Source of the DNA: Megalopta genalis
Lineage: Eukaryota > Arthropoda > Insecta > Hymenoptera > Halictidae
DNA: 64,000 bases
Assembly: GCF_051020955.1 (NCBI RefSeq)
Contig: NW_027476730.1
Coordinates: 85,261-149,260, forward strand
Direction of reading: 5' to 3'
The position numbers and the translations under genes were made by a program. Each line of letters opens with the position of its first letter. Within the stretch, counting starts at the first letter, position 1. The notes beneath the pieces were generated by a model. The model saw only the letters and a program-made list of their open reading frames with translations, was not told the DNA's origin and did not search any database. This document shows, piece by piece, positions 13,851-26,270 of the stretch.

Positions 13851-14335
13851 TTGAAGATAAATCACTCGTTTCGCATGGATTTGAAGCTAAATCATGTATA
13901 TCACAATTATTTGAAGCTGAACCATTTGTTTCGCATGGATTTGAAGCTAATCCTTCTACAACGCATTTATTTGATGCCAAGTCACGTGTTTCGCATTGAT
14001 TTGAAGATAACTCGTTTGTTTCGACTGCATTTGTACCAATATCATTTATATTCGCCAGTATTGAAGAAAATTCATTCGTTCGTATTGATTTGAAGCTAAA
14101 TCATGTATTCGCTTGGTTTTGAATCCAACTCGTTCGTATCGCCTGCAGTTGAAGCTAAATCATGTATATCACAATTATTTGAAGTTGAACCATTTGTTTC
14201 GCATGGATTTGAAGCTAAGCCTTCTACTGCGCATTGATTTGAAGCTAAATCATGTGTTTCGCTTGGATTTGAAGCTACCTCGTTTGTTTCGAATGCAGTT
14301 GAATCTAAATCATGTATATCACATATATTTGAAGC
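13851..14335. repeat. Partial second copy of the P 3' part, ending at a junction
   Basis: It repeats the 778-bp P module but stops near 14330, where ATATATTTGAAGCTG is replaced by ATATATTTGAAGCTAAACC and the sequence continues as Q copy 2. This is a clean recombination breakpoint inside a conserved core. Confidence 0.78.
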
Positions 14336-14338
14336 TAA

Positions 14339-16170
14339 ACCATTTGTTTCGCATGGATTTGAAGTTAAGCCTTCGACTTCGCATTGATTTGTAGCTAAAT
14401 CATGTGTTCCGCCTGTATTTCAAGATAACTCGATTGTTTCGCATGCAGTTAAATCTCAATCATGTATACCTCAAGTATTTGAAGCTAAACCATTTGTTTC
14501 GCATTGTTTTTGAAGCTAAGCCTTCTATTTCACATTGATTTGAAGCTAAATCATGAGTTTCGCATGGATTTGAAGCTAACTCGTTTGTTTCGCATGGATT
14601 TGAAGCTAATTCGTTTGTTTCGCATGCAGTTGAAGCAAAATCATGTATATCACAAATATTTGAAGCTAAACCGTTTGTTTCGCATGGATTTGAAGTTAAG
14701 CCTTCGACTTCGCATTGATTTGTAGCTAAATCATGTGTTCTGCCTGGATTTCAAGATAACTCGATTGTTTCGCATGCAGTTGAAGCTCAATCATGTATAT
14801 CTCAAGTATTTGAAGCTAAACCATTTGTTTCGCATTGTTTTTGAAGCTAAGCCTTCTATTTCGCATTGATTTGAAGTTAAATCATGTGTTTCGCATGGAT
14901 TTGAAGCCAACTCGTTTGTTTCGCCTGCAGTTGAAGCTAAATCATGTATATCACAATTATTTGAAGCTGAACCATTTGTTTCGCATGGATTTGAAGCTAA
15001 GCCGTCTACTTCGCATTGATTTGAAGATGAATCATGTGTTTCGCTTGGATTTGAAGTTCACTCTTTTGTTTCGACTGCATTTGAAGCTATATCACTTATA
15101 TCGCAAGTATATGAATCTAAATAATCTGTATCGCATGGATTTGATGTCTAATCCTTCTACTTCGCATTGATTTGAAGCTAAATCATGTGTTTCGCATGGA
15201 TTAGAAGATAACTCGTTTGTATCGCATGCAGTTGAATCTATATCACTTATATTCGTAAGTATTTGAAGGCAAATAATTCGTTTCGCATGGATTTGAAGCT
15301 GAGCATTCTACTTCGCTTGAATTTGAAGCTAACTCATGTGTTTCGATTGGATTTGAAACTAACTTGTTTGTTTCGCATTCAGTTGAAGATAAATCATGTA
15401 TATAACAAGTATTTGAAGCTAAGCCATTTGTTACGCATGGATTTAAAGCTAAGCCTTCTACTTCGCATTGATTTGTAGCTATATCATGTGTTCGGCATGG
15501 ATTTGAAGATAACTCCTTTGTTTCGCATATAGTTGAAGCTAAATCATGTATATCAGAAGTATTTAAAGCTAAACCATTTGTTTCGCATGGATTCGAAAAT
15601 CTGCCTTCTATTTCGCAATGAATTGAAGCTAAATCATGTGTTTCTCATGGATTTGAAGCTAACTCGTTTGTTTCGCCTGAATTTGAAGCTATATAGCTTA
15701 TGTTCGCAAGTATTTGAAGCTAAACCATTTGTTTCGCATGGATTTGAATCTAAGCCTTCTACTTCACATTGATTTGAAGCTAAATCATGTGCTACGCTTG
15801 GATTTGAATCTCACTCTTTCGTTTCGTCTGCATTTGAAGCTATATCACTTATATTCGCAAGTATTTGTAGCTAATCCATTTGATTCGTATGGATTTGAAG
15901 ATAAGCCATCTACTTCGCATTGATTTGCAGCAAAATCAAGTGTTTCGCTTGGATTTGAAGCTAACTCGTTTATTTCGCATGCAGTTGAATCTCAATAATG
16001 TATATCACAAGTATTTTAAGCTAAACCATTTGTTTCGCATGTATTCGAAGATCAGTCTTCTACTTCGCATTGATTTGGAGCTAAATCATGTGTTTCGCAT
16101 GGATTTAAAGCGAACTCGTTTGTTTCGCATGCAGTTGAAGCTTAATCATGTATATCACAAGTATTTGAAG
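14339..16170. repeat. Q block, copy 2, including X block copy 6
   Basis: It is the partner of 4711-6540 at an offset of 9628-9630 and contains X copy 6 at about 14930-15515. Differences include an extra T at about 15147 (GATGTCTAATCC), which breaks the plus frame there, and TATAGCTTATG near 15693. The 3' end runs into R block sequence. Confidence 0.84.
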
Positions 16171-17230
16171 CGAAACCATTTGATTCGCATGGATTTGAAG
16201 CTAAGTCTTCTACTTCGCATTGATTTGAAGCTAAATCAAGTGATTCGTATGGATTTGAAGAAAAATCGTTTGTTTCGCATGCAGTTGATGCTATATCACT
16301 TATGCTCGCAAGTATTTGAAGCTAAATCATTCGTTTCGCATGGATTGAAGCTAACTCGTTTGTTTCGCATGCAGTTGAAGCAAAATCATGTATATCACAA
16401 GTATTTGAAGCTAAACCATTTTATTCCCATGGATTTGGAGCTAAGCCTTCTAATTCGCATTGATTTGGAGCTAAATCATGAGTTTCGCATGGATTTAAAG
16501 CTAACACGTTTGTTTCGCATGGATTTGAAGCTACTAGTTTGTTTCGCATGCTCTTGCAGCTAAATCATGTATATCACAAGCATTTGAAGCTAAACCATTT
16601 GTTTCGCAAGGATTCGAAGATCAGCCTTCGACTTCGCATTGATTTGAAGCTAAATCAAGTGTTTCGCTTGGATTTGGAACTAACTCGTTTGTTTCGCACG
16701 CAGTTGAAGATAAATCATGTATATCACAAATATTTGAAGCTAAACCATTTGATTCCCATGGATTTGGAGCTAAGCCTTCTACTTCGCATTGATTTGGAGC
16801 TAAATCATGAGTTTCGCATGGATTTAAAGCTAACACGTTTGTTTCGCATGGATTTGAAGCTACTAGTTTGTTTCGCATGCTCTTGCAGCTAAATCATGTA
16901 TATCACAAGCATTTGAAGCTAAACCATTTGTTTCGCAAGGATTCGAAGATCAGCCTTCGACTTCGCATTGATTTGAAGCTAAATCAAGTGTTTCGCTTGG
17001 ATTTGGAGCTAACTCGTTTGTTTCGCACGCAGTTGAAGATAAATCATGTATATCACAAATATTTGAAGCTAAACCATTTGATTCCCATGGATTTGGAGCT
17101 AAGCCTTCTACTTCGCATTGATTTGGAGCTAAATCATGAGTTTCTCATGGATTTGAAGCTATCTCGTTTCTTCCGCATGGATTTAAAGCTAACTCGTTTG
17201 TTTCGCCTGAATTTGAAGCTATATCTCTTA
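15942..17230. repeat. R block, copy 2, with an internal 329-bp tandem duplication
   Basis: It matches R copy 1. The variant CTACTAGTTTG occurs at 16531 and again at 16860, so 16531-16859 and 16860-17188 form a tandem pair of 329 bp (11 x 30 - 1). R copy 1 has only one such segment (11790), so the duplication postdates the split of the two R copies. Confidence 0.83.
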
Positions 17231-17299
17231 TGTTCGCAAGTATTTGAAGCTAAACCATTTGTTTCGCATGGATTTGAAGCTAAGCCTTCTACTTCACAT

Positions 17300-20200
17300 T
17301 GATTTGAAGCTAAATCATGTGCTACGCTTGGATTTGAATCTCACTCTTTCGTTTCGTCTGCATTTGAAGCTATATCACTTATATTCGCAAGTATTTGAAA
17401 CCAAATAATTCGTTTCGTATGGTTTTAAAGCTAAGCCTTCTAGTTCGCATTAATTTGCAGCTAAATCATGTGTTCCTTATGGATTTCAAGATAACTCGTT
17501 TGTTGCGCATGCATTTGAATCTAAATCATATATATCACAAGTATTTGATGTTAAACCATTTGGTTCGCATTGATTTGAAGCTACGCCTTCTACTTCGCAT
17601 TGATTTGATGTTAAATCATGTGTCTCCTTAGGTATGAAGCTAAATCGTTTGTTTCGCTTGCAGCGGAAGTTAAATCATGTATATCACAAGTATTTGAAGC
17701 TATACCATTTGATTCACAAGAATTTGTAACCAAGTCATCTACTTAGCATTAATTTGAAGCTAAATAATGTGTTCCGCTGGGATTTGAAGCTAAGCCTTCT
17801 ACTTCGCATGAATTTGAATCTAAATCATGTGTTTCCCTTGTATTTGAAGCTAACAAGTTTGTTTCGCATGCAGTTGAAGCTAAATCACGTATATCATAAG
17901 TATTTGTAACTATTCCATTTGTTTCGCATGGATTTTGAGCTAAGCCTTCTACTTCGCATTGATTTGGAGCTAAATCATGTGTTTCGCATGGATTTAAAGC
18001 TAACACGTTTGTTTCGCATGCAGTTGAAGCTAAATTATGTATATCACAAGTATTTGAAGCTAAACCATTTTGTTTCGCATGAATTTGAAGCTAAGCCTTC
18101 TACTTCGCATTGATTAGAAGCTGAATCATGTGTTTCGCTTGGTTTTGAAGCTAACTAGTTTGTTTCGCATGCAGTTGAAGCTAAATCATGTATATCACAA
18201 GTATTTCAAGCTAAACCATTTTTTTCACATGGATTTGAAGATAAGCCTCCTACTTCGCATTAATTTGAAGCTAACACGATTGATTCGACTGCATTTGAAT
18301 CTATATCACTTATATCGCAATTATCTGAAGATAAATCATTTGTTTCTCATGTATTTGAAGCTAAGCCGTCTATTTCGCATTTATTTGAAGCTAAATCATA
18401 TTTTTCGCATGAATTTGAAGCCAAATGATGTGTTTCGCTTGGTTTTGAAGCTAACTCGTTTGTTTCGCATGCAGTTGAAGCTAAATCATGTATATCACAA
18501 GTATTTGAAGCTAATCCAATTGTTGCTCATGTATTTGAAGCTAAGCGTTCCACTTCGCATTGATTTGAAGCTAACTCGATTGTTTCGCTTGCATTTGAAG
18601 CCATATCACTTACATCGCAATTATCTGAAGATAAATCATTTGTTTCTCATCTACTTGAAGCTAAGCCGTCTATTTCGCATTTATTTGAAGCTAAATCATA
18701 TGTTTCGCATGGATTTGAAGCTAACTCGTTTTTTTCGTCTGTATTTGAAGATAAATCATGTATATCACAAGTATTTGAAGCTAAACCATTCGCTTCGCAT
18801 GGATTTGAAGCAAAGCCTTCAACTTCGCATTGACTTGAAGATAAATCATGTGTTTCCCTTGGATTTGAAGCTAACTCGTTTGTTTCGCATGCAGTTGAAG
18901 CTAAATCATGTTTACCACAAGTATCTGAATATAAACCATCTGTTTCGCATGAATATTGAGCTAAACCATGTGATTCGCATAAATTTGAAGCTAAATGATG
19001 TGTTTCGCTTGGTTTTGAAGCTAACTCTTTTGTTTCGCCTGCATTTGAAGATAAATCATGTATAGCACAAGTATTTGAAGCTAAACCATTTGTTTCGCGT
19101 GGATTTGAATCTAAGCCGTCTATTTCGCATTTATTTGAAGCTAAATCATATGTTTCGCATGGATTTGAAGCTAACTCGATTGTTTCGCCTGCATATGAAG
19201 CTATATCAATTATATCGCAATTATCTGCAGCTAAGCCATTTGTTTCTCATTGATTCGAAGCTAAGCCTTCTACTTCGCATTGATTTGAAGCTAAATCAAG
19301 TGTTTCGCTTGCACTTGAAGCTAACTCTTTTGTTTCGCCTGCGTATGAAGCTATATCAATTATATCGCAAGTATATGAAGCTAAATCATTTGTTTCTCAT
19401 GGATTCGAAGCTAAGCCTTCTACTTCGCATTGATTTGAAGCTAAATCATGTGTTTCGCTTGGATTGGAAGCAAAGCCTTCTACTTCGCATTAATTTGAAG
19501 CTAAATCATGTGTTTCGCGTGGATTTGAAGCTAAACCTTCTAAATCGCATTGATTTGAAGATAAATAATGTAATTCGCTTGGATTTGAAGCAAACTCGTT
19601 TGTTTCGACTCCATTTGAAGCTATGTCACTTATATCGCAAGTATCTGAAGCTAAACATCTTGTTTCGCAAGAATATGAAGCTAAACCATGTGTTTCTCAT
19701 GAATTTGAATCTTAATCATGTGTTTGGCATGGATTTGAAGCTAACTCGTTGGTTTCCCCTGCATTTGAAGCTATATTACTTATATCGCATGTATCTGATG
19801 CTAAATCATTTGTTTCGCATGGATTTGAAGCTATCTCGTTTGTTTCGCCTGCATTTGTATCTATATCACATATATCGCAAATATTTGAAGCTAAATGATT
19901 TGCTTCGCATGAATTTGAAGCTAAACCTTCTACTTTGCACTGATTAGAAGCTAACTCGTTTGTTCCGCCTGCATTTTTAGCTATATGATTTATATCGCAA
20001 GTATTTGAAGCTAAATCATTTGTGTCGCATGGATTTGAAGTCAAGCCTTCTACATCGCATTGATTTGGAGCTAAATCATGTATTTCGTATGGATTTGAAG
20101 CTAACTCGTTGTTTCACATGCAGTTGAGGCTAAATCAGGCATATCACAAGTATTTGAAGCTGAACCATTTGTTTCGCATGAATATTAATCTAATCCATGT

Positions 20201-20910
20201 GTTTCGCATGAACTTGAAGCTAAATCATGTGTTTCGCACGGATGTGAAGCTAACTCGTTTGTTTCGCATGCTGTTGCAGCTAAATCATGTATATCAAAAG
20301 TATCTGAAGCTAAACAATTTGATTCCCATGGATTTGATGCTAAGCCTTCTACTTCGCATTGATTTGGAGCTAAATCATGTGTTTCGCATGGATTTAAGGC
20401 TAACACGTTTCTTTCGTATGCAGTTGAAACTAAATCATGTATATCAAAAGTATTTGAACCTAAACCATTTGTTTCGCATGGATTCGAAGATCAGCCTTCT
20501 CTTTCGCATTGATTTGGAGCTAAATCATGTGTTTCGCATGGATTTAAAGCTAACACGTATGTTCCGCATGCAGCTGAAGCAAAATCATGTATATCACAAG
20601 CATTTGAAGCTAAACCATTTGTTTCGCATGGATTCGAAAATCAGCCTTCTATTTCGCAATGATTTGAACCTGAATCATGTGTTTCTCATGGATTTGAAGC
20701 TAACTCGTTTCTATCGCATGGATTTGAAGCTAACTCGTTTGTTTCGCATGGATTTGAAGCTAACTCGATTGTTTGGCATGCAGTTGAAGCTAAATCATGT
20801 ATATCACAAGTATTTGAAGCTAAACCATTTGATTCGCATGGATTTGAAGCTAAGCCTTCTACTTCGCATTGATTTGAAGCAAAATCATGTGTTTCGCTTG
20901 GATTTGAAGC
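17300..20910. repeat. Domain II: heterogeneous satellite, mostly in 30-bp register
   Basis: Units here carry many private variants and no large block repeated elsewhere was recognised. F-type units have the 30-nt form TTATATCGCAA rather than the 31-nt form, so from about 17930 to 20105 I see no net indel apart from one T lost near 20110 (CTCGTTGTTTC). As a result the plus-frame open stretches are long (18130-19065, 19075-19947 and 20109-21092), interrupted by single stops such as TAG in TGTATAGCAC near 19062. It may be an older, less homogenised part of the array; this is inference. Confidence 0.75.
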
Positions 20911-21092
20911 TAACTCGCTTGTTTCACATGCAGTTTAAGCTAATTGTTGTATATCACAAGTATTTGCAGCTGATCCATATGTTTCGCATGAATATTAAGC
21001 TAAACCATGTGATTCGAATGAATTTGAAGCTAAATCATGTGTTTCGAATGTATTTGAAGCTATCTCGATGTTTCGCATGCATGTCAAACTAA
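18130..21092 (+). other. Repeat-derived open stretches, basic decapeptide frame; not called as a gene
   Basis: Three open stretches of 311, 290 and 327 codons (18130-19065, 19075-19947, 20109-21092) read as decapeptides of the pattern LKLNHVFRMD, rich in Leu, Lys, Arg, His and Phe. The first two share a frame and are separated by a single stop; the third is shifted by a one-base deletion near 20110. There is no signal peptide, no non-repeat domain and no recognisable ribosome-binding or start context. The unit consensus has no stop in this frame, so openness is expected without selection. A decayed repeat protein is possible but unsupported. Confidence 0.15.
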
Positions 21093-22220
21093 ATCATGTA
21101 TATGACAAGTATTTGAAGCTAAACCATTTGATTCGCATGGATTTGAAGCTAAGCCTTCTACTTCGCATTGATTTGAAGCTAAATCAAGTGCTTCGTTTGG
21201 ATGTGAAGCGAACTCGTTTGTTTCGCCTGCATTTGAAGCTATATCACTTATATCGCAATTATCTGAAGATAAATCATTTGTTTCTCATGTATTTGAAGGT
21301 AAGGCTCCCACTGTGCATTTATTTGAAGCTAAATCATGTGTTTCGCTTGAATTTGAAGCTATCTCGTTTGTTTCGCATGGATTTGAGGCTAACTCGTTTG
21401 TTTCGCCTGCATTTGAAGTTAAATCATGTATATCACAAATATTTGAAGCTAATCCATTTGTTTCGCCTGGATTCGAAGATAAACCTTCTACTTCGTATTG
21501 ATTTTAAAGCTAAATCATGTGTTTCGCATGGATTTGTGGCTAACTCGTTTGTTTCGCCTGCATTTGAAGTTTAATCATGTATATCACAAATATTTGAAGC
21601 TAAACCATTTGTTTCGCATGGATTCGAAAATCAGCCTTCTATTTCGCATTGATTTGAAGCTAAATCATGAGTTTCGCATGGATTTGAACCTAACTCGCTT
21701 GTTTCACATGCAGTTTAAGCTAATTCATGTATATCACAAGTATTTGCAGCTGATCCATATGTTTCGCATGAATATTAAGCTAAACCATGTGATTCGAATG
21801 AATTTGAAGCTAAATCATGTGTTTCGAATGTATTTGAAGCTATCTCGATGTTTCGCATGCATGTCAAACTAAATCATGTATATGACAAGTATTTGAAGCT
21901 AAACCATTTGATTCGCATGGATTTGAAGCTAAGCCTTCTACTTCGCATAGATTTGAAGCTAAATCAAGTGCTTCGTTTGGATGTGAAGCGAACTCGTTTG
22001 TTTCGCCTGCATTTGAAGCTATATCACTTATATCGCAATTATCTGAAGATAAATCATTTGTTTCTCATGTATTTGAAGGTAAGGCTCCCACTGTGCATTT
22101 ATTTGAAGCTAAATCATGTGTTTCGCTTGAATTTGAAGCTAACTCGTTTCTATCGCATGGATTTGAGGCTAACTCGTTTGTTTCGCCTGCATTTGAAGTT
22201 AAATCATGTATATCACAAGT
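20911..22220. repeat. 780-bp offset tandem duplication
   Basis: Bases 20911-21440 match 21691-22220 with an offset of exactly 780 (26 x 30). Shared variants are CTCGCTTGTTTCACATG, CATGCATGTCAAAC, TATATGACAAG, CTTCGTTTGGATG and AAGGCTCCCACTGTGC. They differ at a few bases, for example CATTGATTTG and CATAGATTTG near 21168 and 21948. Between the copies lies about 250 bp of other satellite units. Confidence 0.87.
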
Positions 22221-23053
22221 ATTTGAAGCTAAACCATCTGTTTCGCATGAATTTGAAGCTAAGCCTTCTATTTCGCATTGATTTGAATTTAAATCATGTG
22301 TTTCGCTTCGTTTTGAAGCTAACTCGATTGTTTCGCCTGCATTTGAATCTATATCACTTACATTGCAATTATCTGAAGCTAAACTATTCGTTTCGCATGG
22401 ATTTGGAGCTAAGCCTTCAACTTCGCATTGATTTGAAGCTAACTCGTTTGTTTCGCACGCAGTTGAAGCTAAATCATGTATATAACAAGTATCTGAATAT
22501 AAACCATCTGTTTCGCATTGATTTGAAGCTAAGCCTTCTACTTCGCATTGATTTGAATCTAAATCATGTTTTTCGCTTGGTTGTGAAGCTAACTGGTCTT
22601 TTCCGCATGCAGTTGAAGCTGAATCATGTATATCACAAGTATTTGAAACTAAACCATTTCTTTCGCATGAATTTGAAGCTAAGCTTTCTACTTTGCAATG
22701 ATTTGAAGCTAAATCATGTGTTTCGCTTGGTTTTGAAGCTAACTCGTTTATTTCGCATGCAGTTGAACCTAAATCATGTATATCACAATTATTTGAAGCG
22801 GAACCATATGATTCTCATGAATATTAAGCTAAGCCATGTGTTTCGCATGAATATTAAGCTAAACCAAGTGTTTCGCATGAATTTGAAGATAAATCATGTT
22901 TTTCACATGGATTTGAAGCTAAATCATGTGTTTCGCATGGATTTGAAACTAAGCCTTCTACTTCTCATTGATTTGAAGCTGATTCATGTGAGTAGCATGA
23001 GTTTGAGGCTAACTCGTTTGTTTCGCGCGCAGTTGAAGCTAAATCATGTATAG
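21848..23053 (+). other. Longest repeat-derived ORF (401 codons); not called as a gene
   Basis: About 40 decapeptides of the LKLNHVFRMD pattern run without a stop. The ORF begins inside a satellite unit that is an equally good unit in the neighbouring copy, and ends at TAG in TGTATAGAAG near 23051. Its first half is a duplicate of the 21068-21574 stretch, where the frame is lost by one extra T in the GATTTTAAAGC variant near 21502. Nothing in it departs from the satellite, so I treat it as chance openness. Confidence 0.12.
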
Positions 23054-23930
23054 AAGAAGTATTTGATGCTAAACTATTCGTTTCGCATGGATTTGAAGAT
23101 AAGCCTTCTACTTCGCATTGATTTGCAGCCAACTCGTTTGTTTCGCATGCAGTTGAAGCTAAATCATGTATAGAACAAGTATTAGAAGCTAAATCATTTG
23201 TGTCGCATGGTTTTGAAGCTAAGCCTTGTACTTCGCATCGATTTGAAGCTAAATCATGCGTTTCGCATGGATTTGAAGCTAACTCGTTTGTTTCGCATGC
23301 AGTTGATGCTAAATCATGTATATCACAGGTATTTGAAGCTGAACCATTTGATTCTCATGAATATTAAGCTAAACCATGTGTTTCGCATGAATATTAAGCT
23401 AAACCAAGTGTTTCGCATGAATTTGAAGATAAATCATGTTTTTCACATGGATTTGAAGCTAAATCATGTGTTTCGCATGGATTTGAAACTAAGCCTTCTA
23501 CTTCTCATTGATTTGAAGCTGATTCATGTGAGTAGCATGAGTTTGAGGCTAACTCGTTTGTTTCGCATGCAGTTGAAGCTAAATCATGTATAAAAGAAGT
23601 ATTTGATGCTAAACTATTCGTTTCGCATGGATTTGAAGATAAGCCTTCTACTTCGCATTGATTTGCAGCCAACTCGTTTGTTTCGCATGCAGTTGAAGCT
23701 AAATCATGTATATAACAAGTATTAGAAGCTAAATCATTTGTGTCGCATGGTTTTGAAGCAAAGCCTTGTACTTCGCATCGATTTGAAGCTAAATCACGCG
23801 TTTCGCATGGATTTGAAGCTTACTCGTTTGTTTCGCATGCAGTTGATGCTAAATCATGTATATCACAGGTATTTGAAGCTGAACCATTTGATTCTCATGA
23901 ATATTAAGCTAAACCATGTGTTTCGCACGA
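22801..23930. repeat. 540-bp tandem duplication, two copies plus a partial third
   Basis: Copies are 22801-23340, 23341-23880 and about 23881-23930, with a period of exactly 540 (18 x 30). Each starts with two G-type units (GAATATTAAGC) and contains the rare ATGTGAGTAGCATGAG unit and GCCTTGTACTTCGCATCG. Copies 1 and 2 differ by single bases such as TAGAAGAAG and TAAAAGAAG near 23050 and 23590. Confidence 0.9.
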
Positions 23931-23970
23931 ATATTAAGCTAAACCAAATGTTTCACATGAATTTGAAGAT

Positions 23971-24270
23971 AAATCATGTGTTTCACATGTATTTTAATCT
24001 GACTCGTTTGTTTCGCCTGCATTTGAAGCTATATCACTTATATCGCAAGTATTTGAAGCTAAACCATTTGTTTCGCATGGATTTGATGCTAAGCCATCTA
24101 CTTCGCATGAATTTGAAGCTAAATCATGTGTTTCACATGTATTTTAATCTGACTCGTTTGTTTCGCCTGCATTTGAAGCTATATCACTTATATCGCAAGT
24201 ATTTGAAGCTAAACCATTTGTTTCGCATGGATTTGATGCTAAGCCATCTACTTCGCATGAATTTGAAGCT
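23971..24270. repeat. Tandem pair of 150-bp pentamers
   Basis: Bases 23971-24120 and 24121-24270 are nearly identical, sharing TTTCACATG, TATTTTAATCTGAC and GATGCTAAGCCATC. This is a direct example of the pentamer acting as the unit of duplication. Confidence 0.9.
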
Positions 24271-24459
24271 AAATCATGTGTTTCGCTTGGATTTGAAGCT
24301 AACTCGTTTGTTTCGCATGCAGTTGCAGCTATATCACTTATATTCGCAAGTATTTGCTGCCAAATCATTCGGTTCGCATGGATTTGAAGCTAAGCCTTCT
24401 ACTTTGCATTTATTTGAAGAAAAATAATGTGTTTCGCTTGGATTTGAAGCTAACTCGTT

Positions 24460-24790
24460 TGTTTCGCATGCAGTTGCAGCTATATCACTTATATTCGCAA
24501 GTATTTGCTGCTAAATCATTCGGTTCGCATGGATTTGAAGCTAAGCCTTCTATTTCGCATTGATTTGAAGATAAATCACGTGTTTCGCATGTATTTGAAG
24601 CTAAATCATGTGTTTCGCTTGGATTTGAAGCTAACTCGTTTGTTTCGCATGCAGTTGAAGCTAACTCATGTATATCACAAGTATTTGAAGCTAAACCATT
24701 TGTTTCGCTAGAATTTGAAGATAAGCCTTCTGCTTCGCATTGATTTGGAGCTAAATCATGTGTTTCGCATGGATTTGAAGCTAACTCGTT
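24460..24790. repeat. S block, copy 1
   Basis: The block opens with GTTGCAGCTATATCAC and TATTTGCTGCTAAATC and continues with GATAAATCACGTG, TCGCTAGAATTTG and CCTTCTGCTTCG. It recurs at 25182 (offset 722) and 26983 (offset 2523). A related 151-bp repeat of its first part lies just upstream (24316 and 24467). Confidence 0.82.
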
Positions 24791-25181
24791 TGTTTCGCAT
24801 GAATTTGAAGCTAAATAATGTATGTCACAAGTATTTGAAGCTAAACCATTTGTATCGCAAGAATTTGAAGCTAAACCATGTGATTTGCGAGAATTTGAAG
24901 CTAAATCATGTGTTTCGCTTGGATTTGAAGCTAACTCGTTTGTTTCGCATGCAGTTGAAGCTGAATCATGTATATCATAAGTATTTGAAGCTAAACTCTT
25001 TGTTTCGCATTGATTTGAAGCTAACTCGTTTGTTTCGCATGCACTTGCAGCTATATCACTTATATTCGCAAGTATTTGCTGCCAAATCATTCGGTTCGCA
25101 TGGATTTGAAGCTAAGCCTTCTACTTTGCATTTATTTGAAGATAAATAATGTGTTTCGCTTGGATTTGAAGCTAACTCGTT

Positions 25182-25620
25182 TGTTTCGCATGCAGTTGCA
25201 GCTATATCACTTATATTCGCAAGTATTTGCTGCTAAATCTTTCGGTTCGCATGGATTTGAAGCTAAGCCTTCTACTTCGCATTGATTTGAAGATAAATCA
25301 CGTGTTTCGCATGTATTTGAAGCTAAATCATGTGTTTCGCTTGGATTTGAAGCTAACTCGTTTGTTTCGCATGCAGTTGAAGCTAACTCATGTATATCAC
25401 AAGTATTTGAAGCTAAACCATTTGTTTCGCTAGAATTTGAAGATAAGCCTTCTGCTTCGCATTGATTTGGAGCTAAATCATGTGTTTCGCATGGATTTAA
25501 AGCTATCACGTTTCTTTCGCATGCAGTTGAAGCTAAATCATGTATATCACTAGTATTTGAAGCTAAACCATTTGTTTCGCAACGATTCGAAAATCAGCCT
25601 TCTATATCGCATTGATTTGA
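25182..25620. repeat. S block, copy 2
   Basis: It matches copy 1 at 722 bp (24 x 30 + 2) and copy 3 at 1801 bp (60 x 30 + 1). Together with copy 3 it extends further 3' through TCACTAGTATTTG and GATTCGAAAATCAGCC, so copies 2 and 3 are the closer pair. Confidence 0.82.
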
Positions 25621-26270
25621 AGCTACATCATGTGTTTCGCTTGGATTTGAAGCTAATTCGTTTGTTTCGCATGCAGTTGAAGCTAAATCATGTATATCAT
25701 AAGTATTTGAAGCTAAACAATTTGTTTCGCATTGATTTGAAGCTAAGCCGTCTACTTCGTATTGATCTGACGCCAAATCATGTGTTACGCATGGATTTGA
25801 TGCTAACTCGTTTGTTTCGCATGCAGTTGAAGCTAAATCATGTATAATCAAGTATTTGAAGCTAAACCATTTGTATCGCAAGGATTTGAAGCTAAACCAT
25901 GTGTTTCGCAAGAATTTGAAGCTAAATCATGTGTTTCGCTTGGATTTGAAGCTAACTCGTTTGTTTCACATGCAGTTGAAGCTGTAACACTTCTATTCGC
26001 AAGTATTTGAAACTTAATCACTCCCTTCGCACGTATTTGAAGCTAAGCATTCAACTTCGCATTGATTTGAAGCTAAATCATGTGCTTCGCTTGGATTTCA
26101 AGATAACTCGTTTGTTTCCCACGCAGCTGAAGCCAAATCATGTATACCACAAGTATTTGGTGCTAAAACATTTGTTTCTCAAGTATGTGAAGCTAAGCCT
26201 TCTACTTCGCATTGATTTGGAGATAAATCATGTGTTTCGCATGGATTTGAAACTAAGCCTTCTACTTCGC

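Larger units (their letters stand above)
1..17300. repeat. Domain I: mosaic of reshuffled HOR blocks
   Basis: This region is built from a small set of longer blocks (X, P, Q and R below) that recur in different orders and with slightly different offsets. It is rich in 31-nt units carrying TTATATTCGCAAG instead of TTATATCGCAAG, so the 30-bp register and every reading frame shift often. No stretch outside the named blocks holds anything other than satellite units. The pattern is what repeated unequal exchange and gene conversion between misaligned satellite copies would leave. Confidence 0.85.
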
